From assembly GCF_007994075.1 (NCBI RefSeq), contig NZ_VIWU01000001.1, forward strand, positions 3,968,001 to 4,032,000: a DNA stretch of 64,000 nucleotides, written 5' to 3'. The stretch is from Pseudonocardia hierapolitana. Lineage in GTDB: Bacteria > Actinomycetota > Actinomycetes > Mycobacteriales > Pseudonocardiaceae. This document shows positions 17,696 to 26,915 of the stretch, in pieces. The notes beneath the pieces are model-generated. The model searched no databases, was not told the origin of the DNA, and saw only the letters and a list, made by a program, of their open reading frames with translations. Made by a program: the position numbers and the translations under genes. Position 1 is the first letter of the stretch, and every line of letters begins with the position of its first letter.

Positions 17696-18387
17696 GCGGA
17701 GGTGACACCTGGGTCGTAGCGGTAGCCGGTGCCCCAGATCGTCGCGATCCGCCGGGGCCGGGTCGGATCGGCCTCGATCTTCTCCCGCAGCCGCCGCACG
17801 TGCACGGTGACCGTGGACTGGTCGCCGAACTCCCAGCCCCACACCTCGGCCAGGAGCTCCGAGCGGGTGTACGCCCGTCCCGGATGGGCGAGCAGGTACG
17901 CGAGCAGGTCGAACTCGCGGGTGGTCAGCGCCAGCTCACGGCCGTTCAGGTGGGCGCGCCGACCGGCCGGGTCGACGCGCAGTTCGCCGTCCACGAGCAC
18001 CTCTGCCCCGGACTCGGGCGGCCGGGAGCGCCGCAGCACGGAGCCGATCCGCAGCACCAGCTCGCGGGCGCTGAACGGCTTCGTGACGTAGTCGTCGGCG
18101 CCGAGCTCGAGGCCGAGCACCCGGTCGTCCTCCTCGCCGAGCGCCGTGAGCATCACGATCGGCATGCGGTCGTCCTCCGCCCGCAGCGCGCGGCAGACGT
18201 CCAGGCCGGTCATGCCCGGCAGCATCAGGTCGAGGACCACGGCGTCCGGGGCGCGCTCGCGGGCCGCCCGCAGTCCGGTGGGACCGTCCGCGGCGAGGTC
18301 GACCTGGTAGCCGGCCTCGCCGAGGTAGCGCCCGACCACGTCGCGGACCGTCGCGTCGTCGTCCACCACGAGCACGCGCGCCGTCAT
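17692..18387 (-). CDS. OmpR/PhoB-type response regulator
   Basis: 231 residues: receiver domain with acidic pocket in LVVDDDATVRD, phospho-acceptor Asp in DAVVLDLMLPGM (about residue 52), Lys in YVTKPFSAREL, and a C-terminal winged helix with REFDLLAYLLAHPGRAYTR and VTVHVRRLREKIE. It should control genes in response to the kinase encoded downstream. Transcription appears leaderless: TAGGCT lies 6 bases before the ATG. It is divergent from the molybdopterin oxidoreductase gene, which is a plausible target. Confidence 0.92.
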   Translation of the reverse strand: MTARVLVVDDDATVRDVVGRYLGEAGYQVDLAADGPTGLRAARERAPDAVVLDLMLPGMTGLDVCRALRAEDDRMPIVMLTALGEEDDRVLGLELGADDYVTKPFSARELVLRIGSVLRRSRPPESGAEVLVDGELRVDPAGRRAHLNGRELALTTREFDLLAYLLAHPGRAYTRSELLAEVWGWEFGDQSTVTVHVRRLREKIEADPTRPRRIATIWGTGYRYDPGVTSA

Positions 18388-18393
18388 GAGCCG

Positions 18394-18482
18394 AGCCTAG
18401 GGATCCGCGCGGGCCGAGACCCTTACGAGTCGCTCACCGATCCCCGTTCCGGCGTATGGGAGCCGTCCGGCGGACCTAGCGT
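18394..18482. promoter_or_regulatory. Back-to-back leaderless promoters
   Basis: On the minus strand TAGGCT (18394-18399) precedes the response regulator ATG by 6 bases. On the plus strand TAGCGT (18477-18482) precedes the GTG at 18490 by 7 bases. Both spacings place transcription at or beside the start codon. The 100-bp gap is thus a shared regulatory region for the two-component system and the oxidoreductase genes. Confidence 0.5.
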
Positions 18483-18489
18483 CCACGGC

Positions 18490-19707
18490 GTGCCCACCGT
18501 TCGTTTCCGCAGCCCGCTGCGCGGCCCGTGGCTGACCTCGGTGTTCGCCGTCGTGCTGCTCGCCGGGATGCCGGTCCTGGTCGTCACCGGGCTGCTCGAC
18601 CGCGTCGCCTACGGGCCCGCCCAGGGGCTCCCCGGCGACGTCGGCCTGCTGCAACTGCCGCCGTTCGACTGGCCCACCAGCCCGTCCTGGCTCTTCCGGC
18701 TGACGCAGGGCGTGCACGTCGGGCTCGGGATCGTGCTGGTCCCTGTGGTGCTGGCCAAGCTGTGGTCGGTGATCCCGAAGCTGTTCGACCGGCGGCCGGT
18801 GCGCTCGCCCGCCCACGCGCTCGAGCGGGCGTCGCTGCTCCTGCTGGTCGGGAGCGCGCTCTTCGAGATCGTCACCGGGTTGCTCAACATCCAGTACGAC
18901 TACGTGTTCGGATTCAGCTTCTACACCGGGCACTACCTCGGGGCGTGGGTCTTCGTCGCGGCCTTCGTCGCGCACGTGGCGCTGACGCTGGGGGCGATGG
19001 TGCGCGGGCTGCGGTCCCGCTCGCTGCGTCGCGAGCTCGCCACGCCGCTCGCCCGCACGGAGCCCGAGCCGCCGGACGGGTCCGGCCTCGTGGCCCTCGA
19101 CCCGGCGCCGCCCACGATGAGCCGCCGGGGTGCGCTCGCGCTGGTCGGTGGTGGATCGGCGCTGCTCGCGGCCCTGTCGATCGGGCAGGTGCTCGACGGC
19201 CCGGCGCGCTCGTCCGCCCTGCTGCTCCCCCGTGGGCGCACCACCGAGGACGGCCCGAACGGGTTCCCGGTGAACCGCACCGCGGCTGCCGCCGGGGTCG
19301 TCCCGGCCGCCGACTGGACGCTCGCGCTCGCGGGTGCGACCCCGCGGACGTTCTCCCGCGCCGAGCTCGCCGCGCTGCCCCAGCACACCGCGCGGCTGCC
19401 CATCGCGTGCGTCGAGGGCTGGTCGACGGTGCAGACCTGGACCGGCGTGCGGTTGCGCGACCTCGCCGCGCTCGCAGGCGTGCCGCAGCCGGCGTCGGCG
19501 TTCGTGGCGTCGCTGGAGGAGGGGCCGTTCGCCCGGGGGACGTTGACCGCGGGGCAGGTGCTCGACCCGGACGGCCTGCTCGCGTTGCAGGTGAACGGCG
19601 TCGATCTCAGCCTCGACCACGGCTTCCCGGCGCGGATCGTCGTGCCGGCCCTGCCCGGTGTCCGCTGCACGAAGTGGGTGCGCTCGATCGAGTTCAGGGA
19701 GGCGTGA
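18490..19707 (+). CDS. Cytochrome b-like membrane domain fused to a molybdopterin (sulfite-oxidase-type) oxidoreductase
   Basis: 405 residues in two parts. Residues 1 to about 190 form four to five membrane helices with histidines in LTQGVHVGLGIVL, YTGHYLGAWVF and FVAHVALTL, like a cytochrome b561 subunit. After a linker, SRRGALALVGGGSALLAAL looks like an internal Tat-type or anchoring segment. Residues of about 245-405 form a sulfite-oxidase-type molybdopterin domain with the Mo-ligand Cys307 in IACVEGWSTVQTW. The fusion resembles YedY joined to YedZ, so an extracytoplasmic reductase is likely. The stop overlaps the next ATG (TGATG). Confidence 0.85.
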   Translation: MPTVRFRSPLRGPWLTSVFAVVLLAGMPVLVVTGLLDRVAYGPAQGLPGDVGLLQLPPFDWPTSPSWLFRLTQGVHVGLGIVLVPVVLAKLWSVIPKLFDRRPVRSPAHALERASLLLLVGSALFEIVTGLLNIQYDYVFGFSFYTGHYLGAWVFVAAFVAHVALTLGAMVRGLRSRSLRRELATPLARTEPEPPDGSGLVALDPAPPTMSRRGALALVGGGSALLAALSIGQVLDGPARSSALLLPRGRTTEDGPNGFPVNRTAAAAGVVPAADWTLALAGATPRTFSRAELAALPQHTARLPIACVEGWSTVQTWTGVRLRDLAALAGVPQPASAFVASLEEGPFARGTLTAGQVLDPDGLLALQVNGVDLSLDHGFPARIVVPALPGVRCTKWVRSIEFREA

Positions 19708-20165
19708 TGCGCCGCTTCACCGACCGCTACGGGGCCCGGCCCACCCACCTGATCGCGCTGCTGACCTGCTTCGCGATCGCCGGGTACGCCGCGTCGTTCC
19801 TGCTCGGCGACCCGGCCATGCTGCGGGTGCTCACGTGGTTCGTCGGCGCCGCCGTGGTGCACGACCTCGTGCTGTTCCCGCTGTACGCGCTGGCCGACCG
19901 GGTGCTCGGACGGCTGCCCCGGCTCCGGGTGCCGGTGGTCAACCACGTGCGGGTGCCGCTGCTGGGCGCCGGTCTCACGTTTCTCGTCTTCCTGCCGGGA
20001 ATCGTGCGTCAGGGGGAGGCGACGCACCTGGCGGCCACCGGCCTCGACCAGCAGCCCTACCTGGGCCGGTGGCTGGGGCTGGTGGCCGCCATGGCCGGGC
20101 TGTCGGCGCTGCTCTACCTGGTGCGGCTGGTCAGGTGGCGGTCGCGGTCACGCGCAGCGACCTGA
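19707..20165 (+). CDS. Small polytopic membrane protein, partner of the molybdo-oxidoreductase
   Basis: 152 residues with about four hydrophobic helices, for example LIALLTCFAIAGYAASFLLG, FVGAAVVHDLVLFPLYALAD and LGLVAAMAGLSALLYLVRL. I do not recognise a named family. The start ATG overlaps the stop of the oxidoreductase gene, so the two are translationally coupled and it is probably a membrane partner or assembly factor for that enzyme. A basic C-terminus ends the protein. Confidence 0.75.
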   Translation: MRRFTDRYGARPTHLIALLTCFAIAGYAASFLLGDPAMLRVLTWFVGAAVVHDLVLFPLYALADRVLGRLPRLRVPVVNHVRVPLLGAGLTFLVFLPGIVRQGEATHLAATGLDQQPYLGRWLGLVAAMAGLSALLYLVRLVRWRSRSRAAT

Positions 20166-20180
20166 GCTCGTCCGGCGTGG

Positions 20181-21500
20181 CTACCAGACCGTCAGGAGCA
20201 GGTGGTTGACCGCCAGCGCCAGCCCGGCCTGCGCCGCGAGCCAGTACCGGGCGCGCGGGAGCAGCGCGCACGGGATCACGAGCCAGACGGCGAACGGAAG
20301 CCAGATCCGCTCGACCTCGCCCTTGCTCATCCCGGACACGTCGGCGAGCAGGATCGCGGCGAGGCCGGCGCCGGCGAGGAGCGCGACGCCGGCCGGGAGG
20401 GCACCGGCCCTCCGCAGCCCGGCCACGACGGCGGGGCCGAGCGCGAACAGCACGGCCGCCAGGTTGGCCCAGACGAAGTAGGTGTAGGGCCGCGTCGCCG
20501 CGATGCTGGCCGCGTAGATCACCTGGACCCGCTCGAACCCGGTGAACCACCAGAACCCGCTCGCGGTGAACGCCCCGACCACCGCGAGCGTCCCGACGGC
20601 CGCGAGCGCGCCGGCCCGCACGTTGCGCGTGGCCGCGAGCACCGCGAGCGCGGGCAGCCCGCCCAGCACCAGCCCGTACGACAGGTACAGGCACCAGCCG
20701 AGCAGCACCCCGGCGGCCAGCGCGGCCATGTCGGCCCGCGGCCCGAGCCGGGTGCAGCCGACGGCGAGCAGCGCGACCCCCCACGCGAGCACGGCCGCGA
20801 ACATCCCGTCCGCCGAGACCCCGACCCACACGGCGCCCGGCAGCAGCACGCCGAAGGGCAGTGCGCGGCGCGCGAGGTCCGCGGCTCCCAGCGCCCGCAC
20901 CGCGACGGCCACCGCCAGCGGGGCGGAGGCCCCGACCAGCATCACGAACAGCCCGGCGGGACCGCCGCCGCCGAGCCCGAGCCGCTCCAGCCACACGAAC
21001 GTCAGCAGTGCTCCCGGCGGGTGCGCACCCACGTGCGTCGTCCAGAAGCCGGGCCGGTCGGTGAGGATGTGGTCGGCGAACGTGCGCAGCATCGCGCCGA
21101 CGTCCGTCACGCGCGGCACGTCGTGCAGGTACTCCTGGCTGCTGCCGAGCCGCTCCACCACCCCGCGCTGCCACCCGTCCACCAGCGCGAGCGCCACGGT
21201 CCACGCGACCGCGGCGGCGTACCCGACGGCCAGGAGGGGGCGCAAGGCCAGCCGGCCGGCCAGGTCGGGTCCACGCGTCACGACCAGCACGGCGACGACC
21301 ACCGCGACCGGCGTTCCGGGCCCGACGTGCGGCAACCACTCGGCGAGCAGGGGCGGGAACGGCAGGAAGATGTCCACCCCGCCCGCCAGCAGCGCCCGCC
21401 CGGCCATGGCCGCGACCGCCACGACCAGCGCCGCCCCGAGCACGGCGGCGAGATCGGCAGCGGTCCCGGAGACCCGCGGTCCCCGGACTGTGCTCGGCAC
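20181..21500 (-). CDS. Polytopic GT-C-type glycosyltransferase-like protein
   Basis: 439 residues with ten or more membrane helices. A conserved loop reads GFWTTHVGAHPPGALLTFVWLERLG; the HPPG segment resembles the catalytic loops of GT-C and mannosyltransferase-type proteins that use lipid-linked sugars. A likely role is transfer of a sugar in envelope glycan assembly, in line with the epimerase/GT2 operon nearby. Transcription appears leaderless: TAGCGT (21507-21512) lies 6 bases before the GTG start. It is convergent with the membrane protein gene at 19707 (15-bp gap). Confidence 0.7.
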   Translation of the reverse strand: MPSTVRGPRVSGTAADLAAVLGAALVVAVAAMAGRALLAGGVDIFLPFPPLLAEWLPHVGPGTPVAVVVAVLVVTRGPDLAGRLALRPLLAVGYAAAVAWTVALALVDGWQRGVVERLGSSQEYLHDVPRVTDVGAMLRTFADHILTDRPGFWTTHVGAHPPGALLTFVWLERLGLGGGGPAGLFVMLVGASAPLAVAVAVRALGAADLARRALPFGVLLPGAVWVGVSADGMFAAVLAWGVALLAVGCTRLGPRADMAALAAGVLLGWCLYLSYGLVLGGLPALAVLAATRNVRAGALAAVGTLAVVGAFTASGFWWFTGFERVQVIYAASIAATRPYTYFVWANLAAVLFALGPAVVAGLRRAGALPAGVALLAGAGLAAILLADVSGMSKGEVERIWLPFAVWLVIPCALLPRARYWLAAQAGLALAVNHLLLTVW

Positions 21501-21506
21501 GGGAGG

Positions 21507-21512
21507 ACGCTA
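21507..21512 (-). promoter_or_regulatory. TAGCGT -10 box of the GT-C gene
   Basis: Minus-strand TAGCGT, 6 bases from the GTG at 21500, implies a leaderless transcript. The same hexamer is found before four other genes in this window. Confidence 0.4.
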
Positions 21513-21673
21513 TCCGCCGGAACGGCCGCGTGATCCTTACAGCTCGCGAACGCCGACCGTGCCCGGTCCGGCACGACGAGATCCGCCCTGGTGAGGGCGC
21601 CGCGCCGGGTCTCGGGCCCGCGCGCCCCCATGCGGGCACTGCAGCCAGCCGGTAGTGAAGATGCCCGCGAGCC

Positions 21674-21997
21674 GTGACGACTCCGCCGCCCCGATGGGAC
21701 ATCCTCGTACCCGTGAACTCCGCCGCGGTGACGGGTACGGCACCAGGACAACGGGTCTGGCAGCGGTCCGGCTTGCAGGCCGGCTCCGGCTGGGTACTCG
21801 TCGGCGACGTGGGTGACAACGCGGTCCTGCCCGGTCCGCCCATCGACCGCGTGAGCGGAACGACGAGCCACCGCAGCACTCGCAGGCCGGCGGCGGGCAG
21901 CCGCAGGCGCGCGCGGGGCGACCAGCCGGGCTGGCTGTGGATGATCCGCTGGTACCGGGCGCGGTGGGCGGGCCGCCGGGCGCTGCGGTCCCGGTGA
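21674..21997 (+). CDS. Hypothetical 107-residue protein
   Basis: Family not recognised. The frame from GTG at 21674 has about 88% G or C at third positions, which supports coding, and the protein has a neutral N-terminal half (WDILVPVNSAAVTG, SGWVLVGDVGDNAVLPG) and a very basic Trp/Arg-rich C-terminal half. It lies alone between two minus-strand genes. The opposite strand is also open here, so the call is tentative. Confidence 0.35.
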   Translation: MTTPPPRWDILVPVNSAAVTGTAPGQRVWQRSGLQAGSGWVLVGDVGDNAVLPGPPIDRVSGTTSHRSTRRPAAGSRRRARGDQPGWLWMIRWYRARWAGRRALRSR

Positions 21998-22006
21998 CCG
22001 CTCCGG

Positions 22007-22675
22007 TCAGCGACGCAGCTTCGTCGCGAACGCCGCCGCCGCGGCGCGCGGGTCCTCCGCCTCGGTGATCGCGCGCACCACCACGATGCGCTCCGCGCCC
22101 GCGGCGAGCACCTCGTCGAGCCGGGAGTGGTCGATGCCGCCGATCGCGAACCAGGGTCGGGACGGCGCCCGGCCGGCCACGGTGCGCACCAGGTCGAGGC
22201 CGGGGGCCGGGCGGCCGGGCTTCGTGGGGGTCGGCCAGCAGGGGCCGACGCAGAAGTAGTCCACCCCCGGTTCGTCGGCGGCGACGGCGGTCTCCTCCGG
22301 GCTGTGCGACGAGCGCCCGATCACCACCTCGTCGCCCACGACCTCCCGGGCCCACCGAACGGGCAGGTCGTCCTGGCCCAGGTGCAGGACGTCGGCACCG
22401 GCCGCGAGGGCCACGTCGGCCCGGTCGTTCACGGCGAGCAGGGCGCTGTGGCGGGCGCACGCCTCGGCGAGCACCTCCAGCGCGGCGAGCTCGTCGCGGG
22501 CTTCGAGGGGGCCGTCCGGCCCCTTGTCCCGCAGCTGGATGATGTCGACCCCGCCTGCGAGGGCCGCGTCGGCGAACTCCGCGAGGTCGCCGGTGCGGCG
22601 GCGGGCGCCGGTGCAGAGGTAGAGGCGGGCGTCGTCGAGTCGCTTGCGCGCGGTGGCGCCGTCGAAGCCAGGCAC
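22007..22675 (-). CDS. thiE: Thiamine-phosphate synthase
   Basis: ThiE joins the thiazole and pyrimidine phosphates into thiamine phosphate. 222 residues, TIM barrel. Visible family motifs are [12 protein letters not shown] (about residues 44-55), [36 protein letters not shown] and [15 protein letters not shown], followed by WFAIGGID. It is divergent from thiOSG, whose transcript carries the riboswitch; no riboswitch is visible on the thiE side. The start ATG at 22675 gives the usual N-terminal length. Confidence 0.94.
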   Translation of the reverse strand: MPGFDGATARKRLDDARLYLCTGARRRTGDLAEFADAALAGGVDIIQLRDKGPDGPLEARDELAALEVLAEACARHSALLAVNDRADVALAAGADVLHLGQDDLPVRWAREVVGDEVVIGRSSHSPEETAVAADEPGVDYFCVGPCWPTPTKPGRPAPGLDLVRTVAGRAPSRPWFAIGGIDHSRLDEVLAAGAERIVVVRAITEAEDPRAAAAAFATKLRR

Positions 22676-22734
22676 GTCGTCCGACCATACGCGGCCTTGG
22701 GATCAGGGGAGACAGTCCGCCGAGCGAGCGCTCC

Positions 22735-22776
22735 TCAGAGGGCCCGCTCACAAGCCGGAGCGAAGCGGAGGCAATC
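22735..22776. repeat. Interspersed repeat copy (GGAGCGAAGCGGAGGC type)
   Basis: GCCGGAGCGAAGCGGAGGC and four further bases at 22754-22776 match 47243-47265 with a single mismatch over 23 bases; the flanking AGGGCCCGC also recurs. A related shorter copy lies at 58172-58190. This copy sits just upstream of the TPP riboswitch, between divergent thiE and thiO. Confidence 0.55.
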
Positions 22777-22803
22777 GATACGGCGTAGGCTGAATGGCAG
22801 GTG

Positions 22804-22894
22804 ACGCACGGGAGCCCGTACGGCGGGCTGAGAGGGGATCGGAACAGATCCCGACCGTCGAACCTGATCCGGGTCATGCCGGCGCAGGGAGCGG
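22804..22894 (+). ncRNA. TPP riboswitch (THI element)
   Basis: The conserved THI-box segments appear in order: ACGGGAGCCC, GGGCTGAGA, AACCTGATCCGGGTCATGCC and CGCAGGGAG. These are the pyrimidine- and pyrophosphate-sensing helices of the TPP aptamer. The 3' strand (CAGGGAG, about 22885-22891) also supplies the purine-rich ribosome site 5 bases ahead of the thiO start, so ligand binding should block translation initiation. It controls thiO-thiS-thiG. Confidence 0.93.
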
Positions 22895-22896
22895 AG

Positions 22897-24078
22897 ATGA
22901 TGTCGAACTCGTTGACGGTGATCGGTGCAGGCGTGATCGGCCTGTCCTGTGCATGGCGTGCGGCCGCGTCCGGCCTGCGGGTCACCGTGCTCGACCCGGC
23001 TCCCGCCTCCGGGGCCTCGTGGGTGGCGGGCGGCATGCTCGCGCCCGTCACGGAGGCGTGGCCGGGCGAGGAGGAGCTGCTGGAGCTCGGCGAGGCCGCG
23101 GTGCGGCGCTGGCCCGGGTTCGCCGCCGAGCTGGAGGCGGCCGCCGGGCAGCCTGCCGGGCTGCGGACCGACGGCACGGTCGTCGCGGCCACCGGCTCCG
23201 GCGACCGCGCCGAGCTGGACACGCTCGCGGACTTCCTCGGCCGCCTCGGCCGCGACGTCGAGCGGCTCTCGGGCCGCGAGCTGCGCCGCCTGGAGCCCGC
23301 GCTGGGCCCGGACGTGCGCGGTGGCCTGTCCGTGCCCGGCGACCTCGCCGTCGACAACCGGGTGCTGCTCGCCGCCCTGCGCACCGCCGCCGAGCGGGCC
23401 GGCGTCCGGGTCGTCGAGCGCGCGGCCCGTGCGATCGTCGACGACGGCACGCGGGTCACCGGTGTCCGCACGGACGGCGGGGACGTCGAGGCGGACACCG
23501 TGCTGGTCGCCGCGGGCGCGCACTCGGGTGCCCTGCACCCGGTGCTCGACGGCATGGTGCGCCCGGTCAAGGGCGAGATCCTCCGCATCGCGCACCGCGC
23601 GGGCGCCTTCCCGCCGCCGCGCCGCACGGTGCGCGCGCTCGTGGACGGCCGCCCGGTCTACGTCGTCCCCCGCGACGACGGCGGGCTGGTCATCGGGGCC
23701 ACCCAGGCGGAGCAGGGATTCGACACCGAGGTCACCGTCGGCGGGGTGCGCGACCTGCTGCGCGACGCCGAGCGGATCCTGCCCGGCATCGCCGAGTACG
23801 CGCTGGTGGAGAGCGCCGCGGGGCTGCGCCCCGGCAGCCCGGACAACCTGCCCCTGATCGGCGCGCTCGGCCCTGACGGCCTGCTCGTGGCCACCGGACA
23901 CCACCGCAACGGGATGCTGCTCGCGCCCGTCACCGCCGACGCCGTGGTCGCGTTGCTGCGCGGCGAACCCGTCGCCGACCCCGTCCGCGCCGCTGATCCG
24001 TCCCGAGCTGTTCTGACCCGCCCCGCCGGCTCCGCAAGCTCCGCCGGCTTCCATCCCCCGCGGTTCGCCAGGAGGTAG
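22897..24078 (+). CDS. thiO: Glycine oxidase ThiO
   Basis: An FAD-dependent amine oxidase that makes the iminoglycine used for thiazole formation. 393 residues. The Rossmann motif VIGAGVIGLSCAWRAAASG opens the protein, GASWVAGGMLAPVTEAWPG is the ThiO-specific stretch, and GLRPGSPDNLPLIGALG plus ATGHHRNGMLLAPVTAD close the FAD domain. ATG at 22897 (or 22900) sits right after the riboswitch ribosome site. The final 25 residues or so are encoded by a GCCGGC-flanked repeat-like tract (24025-24048) and are probably not conserved. Confidence 0.92.
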   Translation: MMSNSLTVIGAGVIGLSCAWRAAASGLRVTVLDPAPASGASWVAGGMLAPVTEAWPGEEELLELGEAAVRRWPGFAAELEAAAGQPAGLRTDGTVVAATGSGDRAELDTLADFLGRLGRDVERLSGRELRRLEPALGPDVRGGLSVPGDLAVDNRVLLAALRTAAERAGVRVVERAARAIVDDGTRVTGVRTDGGDVEADTVLVAAGAHSGALHPVLDGMVRPVKGEILRIAHRAGAFPPPRRTVRALVDGRPVYVVPRDDGGLVIGATQAEQGFDTEVTVGGVRDLLRDAERILPGIAEYALVESAAGLRPGSPDNLPLIGALGPDGLLVATGHHRNGMLLAPVTADAVVALLRGEPVADPVRAADPSRAVLTRPAGSASSAGFHPPRFARR

Positions 24079-24081
24079 CAC

Positions 24082-25046
<965 letters not shown>

Positions 25047-25057
25047 GCCGAGCACCG

Positions 25058-25112
25058 TTCCGACGAACGGCGCGTTCGTCGGAAAGGTACCGACGAACGC
25101 GCCGTTCGTCGG
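25058..25112. terminator. Two tandem near-identical palindromes after thiG
   Basis: Unit A (25058-25084) has perfect 12-bp arms TTCCGACGAACG and CGTTCGTCGGAA around GCG. Unit B (25090-25112) has perfect 10-bp arms CCGACGAACG and CGTTCGTCGG around CGC. B's core is the reverse complement of A's, so arms of A can also pair with arms of B. They lie 12 bp after the thiG stop. A terminator is the simplest reading; an operator or attenuator for the downstream lipoprotein gene is possible. Confidence 0.65.
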
Positions 25113-25197
25113 ATGGTGCGAGCGCACCCGAGTGGGTTCGGCGTGCCGGACGGTCGCGCGGACCGGCACGCGTCAACCTGGGGCCGGAGGTGGTCGG

Positions 25198-26079
25198 ATG
25201 GCCCGGCAGATGTGGGCGCTCGTCCTTCTCACGCTGGTGGCCGGGTGCGGCGGCCCGACGGCGGAGCCCGTGGTGCCCTCGTCCGGAACGCCCGAGACGT
25301 CCACCAGCGCCGCTCCCAGTACATCGCCGTCGCTGGCGCCGTCGTCGACGAGCACGCCCGATGCGGGGGAGCGGGTCGCGGTGCCCGTCTACTACGTCGC
25401 CGAGACGCCTGCGGGCTTCCGGCTGCAGCGGGAGTTCCACTCCGTCGTCACGAGCGACCCGGCGAGCGCCGCGGTGCGCGAGATGCTCGCGGGCCCGACC
25501 GGTGCCGATCCCGACTACCGGACCTACTGGCCGCCCGGCTCCGCCCTGCGGGAACCGGTTCACCGGGAGGGCGGTGCGATCGTCGTCGACCTCGGCGGTG
25601 TCGGGCCGACGCGGATGGGCACCGAGCTCGCCGAGGTCACCGTGCAGCAGCTGGTGTTCACGGTGCAGGGCGCGTTGCAGTCGACCGACCCGGTCCGGCT
25701 CCTCGTCGACGGTGCTCCCGCGCACGACCTCTGGGGCGCCGTGGACCTCACGGCGCCGGTCGGGCGCGGCGACCCCTACGCGGTGCGCTCGCTCGTGCAG
25801 ATCGACTCGCCCGCCGACGGCGCCCGGGTCGGCCGTGAGGTCGAGGTACGCGGTGAGGCGGCGGTGTTCGAGGCGACCGTGCTCTGGGAGGTGCTGCGCG
25901 ACGGTGAGCTCGTCCAGAAGGGGGTCGCGAGCACGGCGGAGGGCCAACGCTTCGCCCCGTTCGCCTTCACGGTGACCCTCGAGCCCGGCGAGTACACGCT
26001 GCGCATCCGCGAGGACGACCCGTCCGGCGGCGAGGGCCGCCCGGTCCTGTCCGACGACAAGCGGATCACGGTCGCCTGA
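25198..26079 (+). CDS. GerMN/Gmad2 domain lipoprotein
   Basis: 293 residues. A short signal peptide with lipobox LVAGC (Cys near residue 18) marks an exported lipoprotein. A Ser/Thr/Pro-rich linker (20-58) leads to a GerMN-type domain (VPVYYVAETPAGFRLQREF, VREMLAGPTGADPDYRTYWPPG, VVDLGG) and a C-terminal Gmad2 beta-sandwich (IDSPADGARVGREVEVRGEA, LEPGEYTLRIREDDPSGGEG). In M. tuberculosis such lipoproteins accompany envelope and two-component loci; the role here is unknown. ATG at 25198 follows GGCCGGAGGTGGTCGG. Confidence 0.85.
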   Translation: MARQMWALVLLTLVAGCGGPTAEPVVPSSGTPETSTSAAPSTSPSLAPSSTSTPDAGERVAVPVYYVAETPAGFRLQREFHSVVTSDPASAAVREMLAGPTGADPDYRTYWPPGSALREPVHREGGAIVVDLGGVGPTRMGTELAEVTVQQLVFTVQGALQSTDPVRLLVDGAPAHDLWGAVDLTAPVGRGDPYAVRSLVQIDSPADGARVGREVEVRGEAAVFEATVLWEVLRDGELVQKGVASTAEGQRFAPFAFTVTLEPGEYTLRIREDDPSGGEGRPVLSDDKRITVA

Positions 26080-26120
26080 TACCGCTACACGGGATCTTCC
26101 CGCCCATGATCCGCGGTATC
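26078..26120 (+). terminator. Nested hairpin after the GerMN lipoprotein gene
   Basis: GATACCGC (26078-26085, overlapping the last bases of the stop codon) pairs with GCGGTATC (26113-26120), with a short inner hairpin CGGGA-TCT-TCCCG between. Position directly at the gene end supports a terminator. Confidence 0.55.
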
Positions 26121-26176
26121 GGTTGCTCATGGTTGTGTCCACAGCAATGGGCAACCGGAGGTTCGGACCCCGGGCT

Positions 26177-26238
26177 TGATCAGCGGTTCGGCGCGACCGC
26201 GGCCGGATACAGCCGTTGTCGCACCGACCCGCCGATCA
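26177..26238. repeat. Palindromic repeat unit, same family as 48978-49331
   Basis: The left arm at 26177-26197 (starting TGATCAGCGGTTCGGC) and the right arm at 26215-26238 (ending CCGACCCGCCGATCA) pair with three mismatches over 21 bases. The right arm read on the minus strand matches 48978-49003 with only two mismatches in 26. It occupies the 207-bp gap 26080-26286, in which I see no gene. Confidence 0.6.
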
Positions 26239-26286
26239 CGGGTGGCGATCCCGAGGCCGTAGGCGTGAAGACCTGGAGCTGGAGCA

Positions 26287-26898
26287 CTAGTCGGGCGGGG
26301 TGCGGGGAGAGCGCAGGCCGAGGCTGTGCAGCTCCAGAGCCGCAAGACGGTGCACCACGGCCCGCTCGTCGCGCCGCCACGAGGCCGCAGGATCGGGCGC
26401 GATCCGCAGGAGGGAGCGGACCGGCCGGCGCGTGATGGCACGCAGCGCGAGGAGGTCGGAGTCGACGGCGCGTGCCGCGACTGCGGAGCGGGCCAGCCGC
26501 GCGTAGCGCACCCGCAAGGGCAGCCACATCAGCAGCACCGGCATCGCGCCGAGCAGCACCGTCGCCACGGTGGTTCCGAACGCGACCCGCGCGATCGCCT
26601 CCATCTGCTCGCGTCCGGCGCTGACCAGCGAGTCGCCCGCTCCGGTGCCGGCGCCCAGCGCCCGCGCGAGGTCGTCGCCGACGAACGGCACGTTCGACGC
26701 GGTGCGCGCCGCGGCGTCGAACGCCCCGCGGATGGACTCGCCCGCTCCGGCGAGGGTCCGGGCAGGACCCTGCATGCCGAGCACGAAGTCGTGGACCGCG
26801 CGCGCGACGGCGACGGTCAGCCAGATCCACCCGGCTACCAGCAGGTCGCCCAGCAACTGGAGGCCCGCCCTGGCCGGGCGCTCGGCGTAGAACCGCAT
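26287..26898 (-). CDS. Hypothetical membrane protein, downstream of def
   Basis: 203 residues, family not recognised. An N-terminal hydrophobic stretch LLGDLLVAGWIWLTVAVARAV and a second helix FGTTVATVLLGAMPVLLMWLPL flank a region rich in Ala and Gly (about 48-105) that probably lies outside the cytoplasm. The C-terminal 75 residues are basic and soluble (ITRRPVRSLLRIAPDPAASW). ATG at 26898 is 17 bp after the def stop on the same strand, so the two are likely co-transcribed. A placement next to def is seen in related actinobacteria, but no function is known to me. Confidence 0.65.
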   Translation of the reverse strand: MRFYAERPARAGLQLLGDLLVAGWIWLTVAVARAVHDFVLGMQGPARTLAGAGESIRGAFDAAARTASNVPFVGDDLARALGAGTGAGDSLVSAGREQMEAIARVAFGTTVATVLLGAMPVLLMWLPLRVRYARLARSAVAARAVDSDLLALRAITRRPVRSLLRIAPDPAASWRRDERAVVHRLAALELHSLGLRSPRTPPD

Positions 26899-26915
26899 GT
26901 GCGCGGAGCGTACGG

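Noticed and set aside
24025..24048. GCCGGC-flanked tract at the thiO 3' end as a separate element
   Set aside because: It may be part of the interspersed repeat family, but it is short, lies inside coding sequence and does not pair perfectly, so it is not listed as its own feature.
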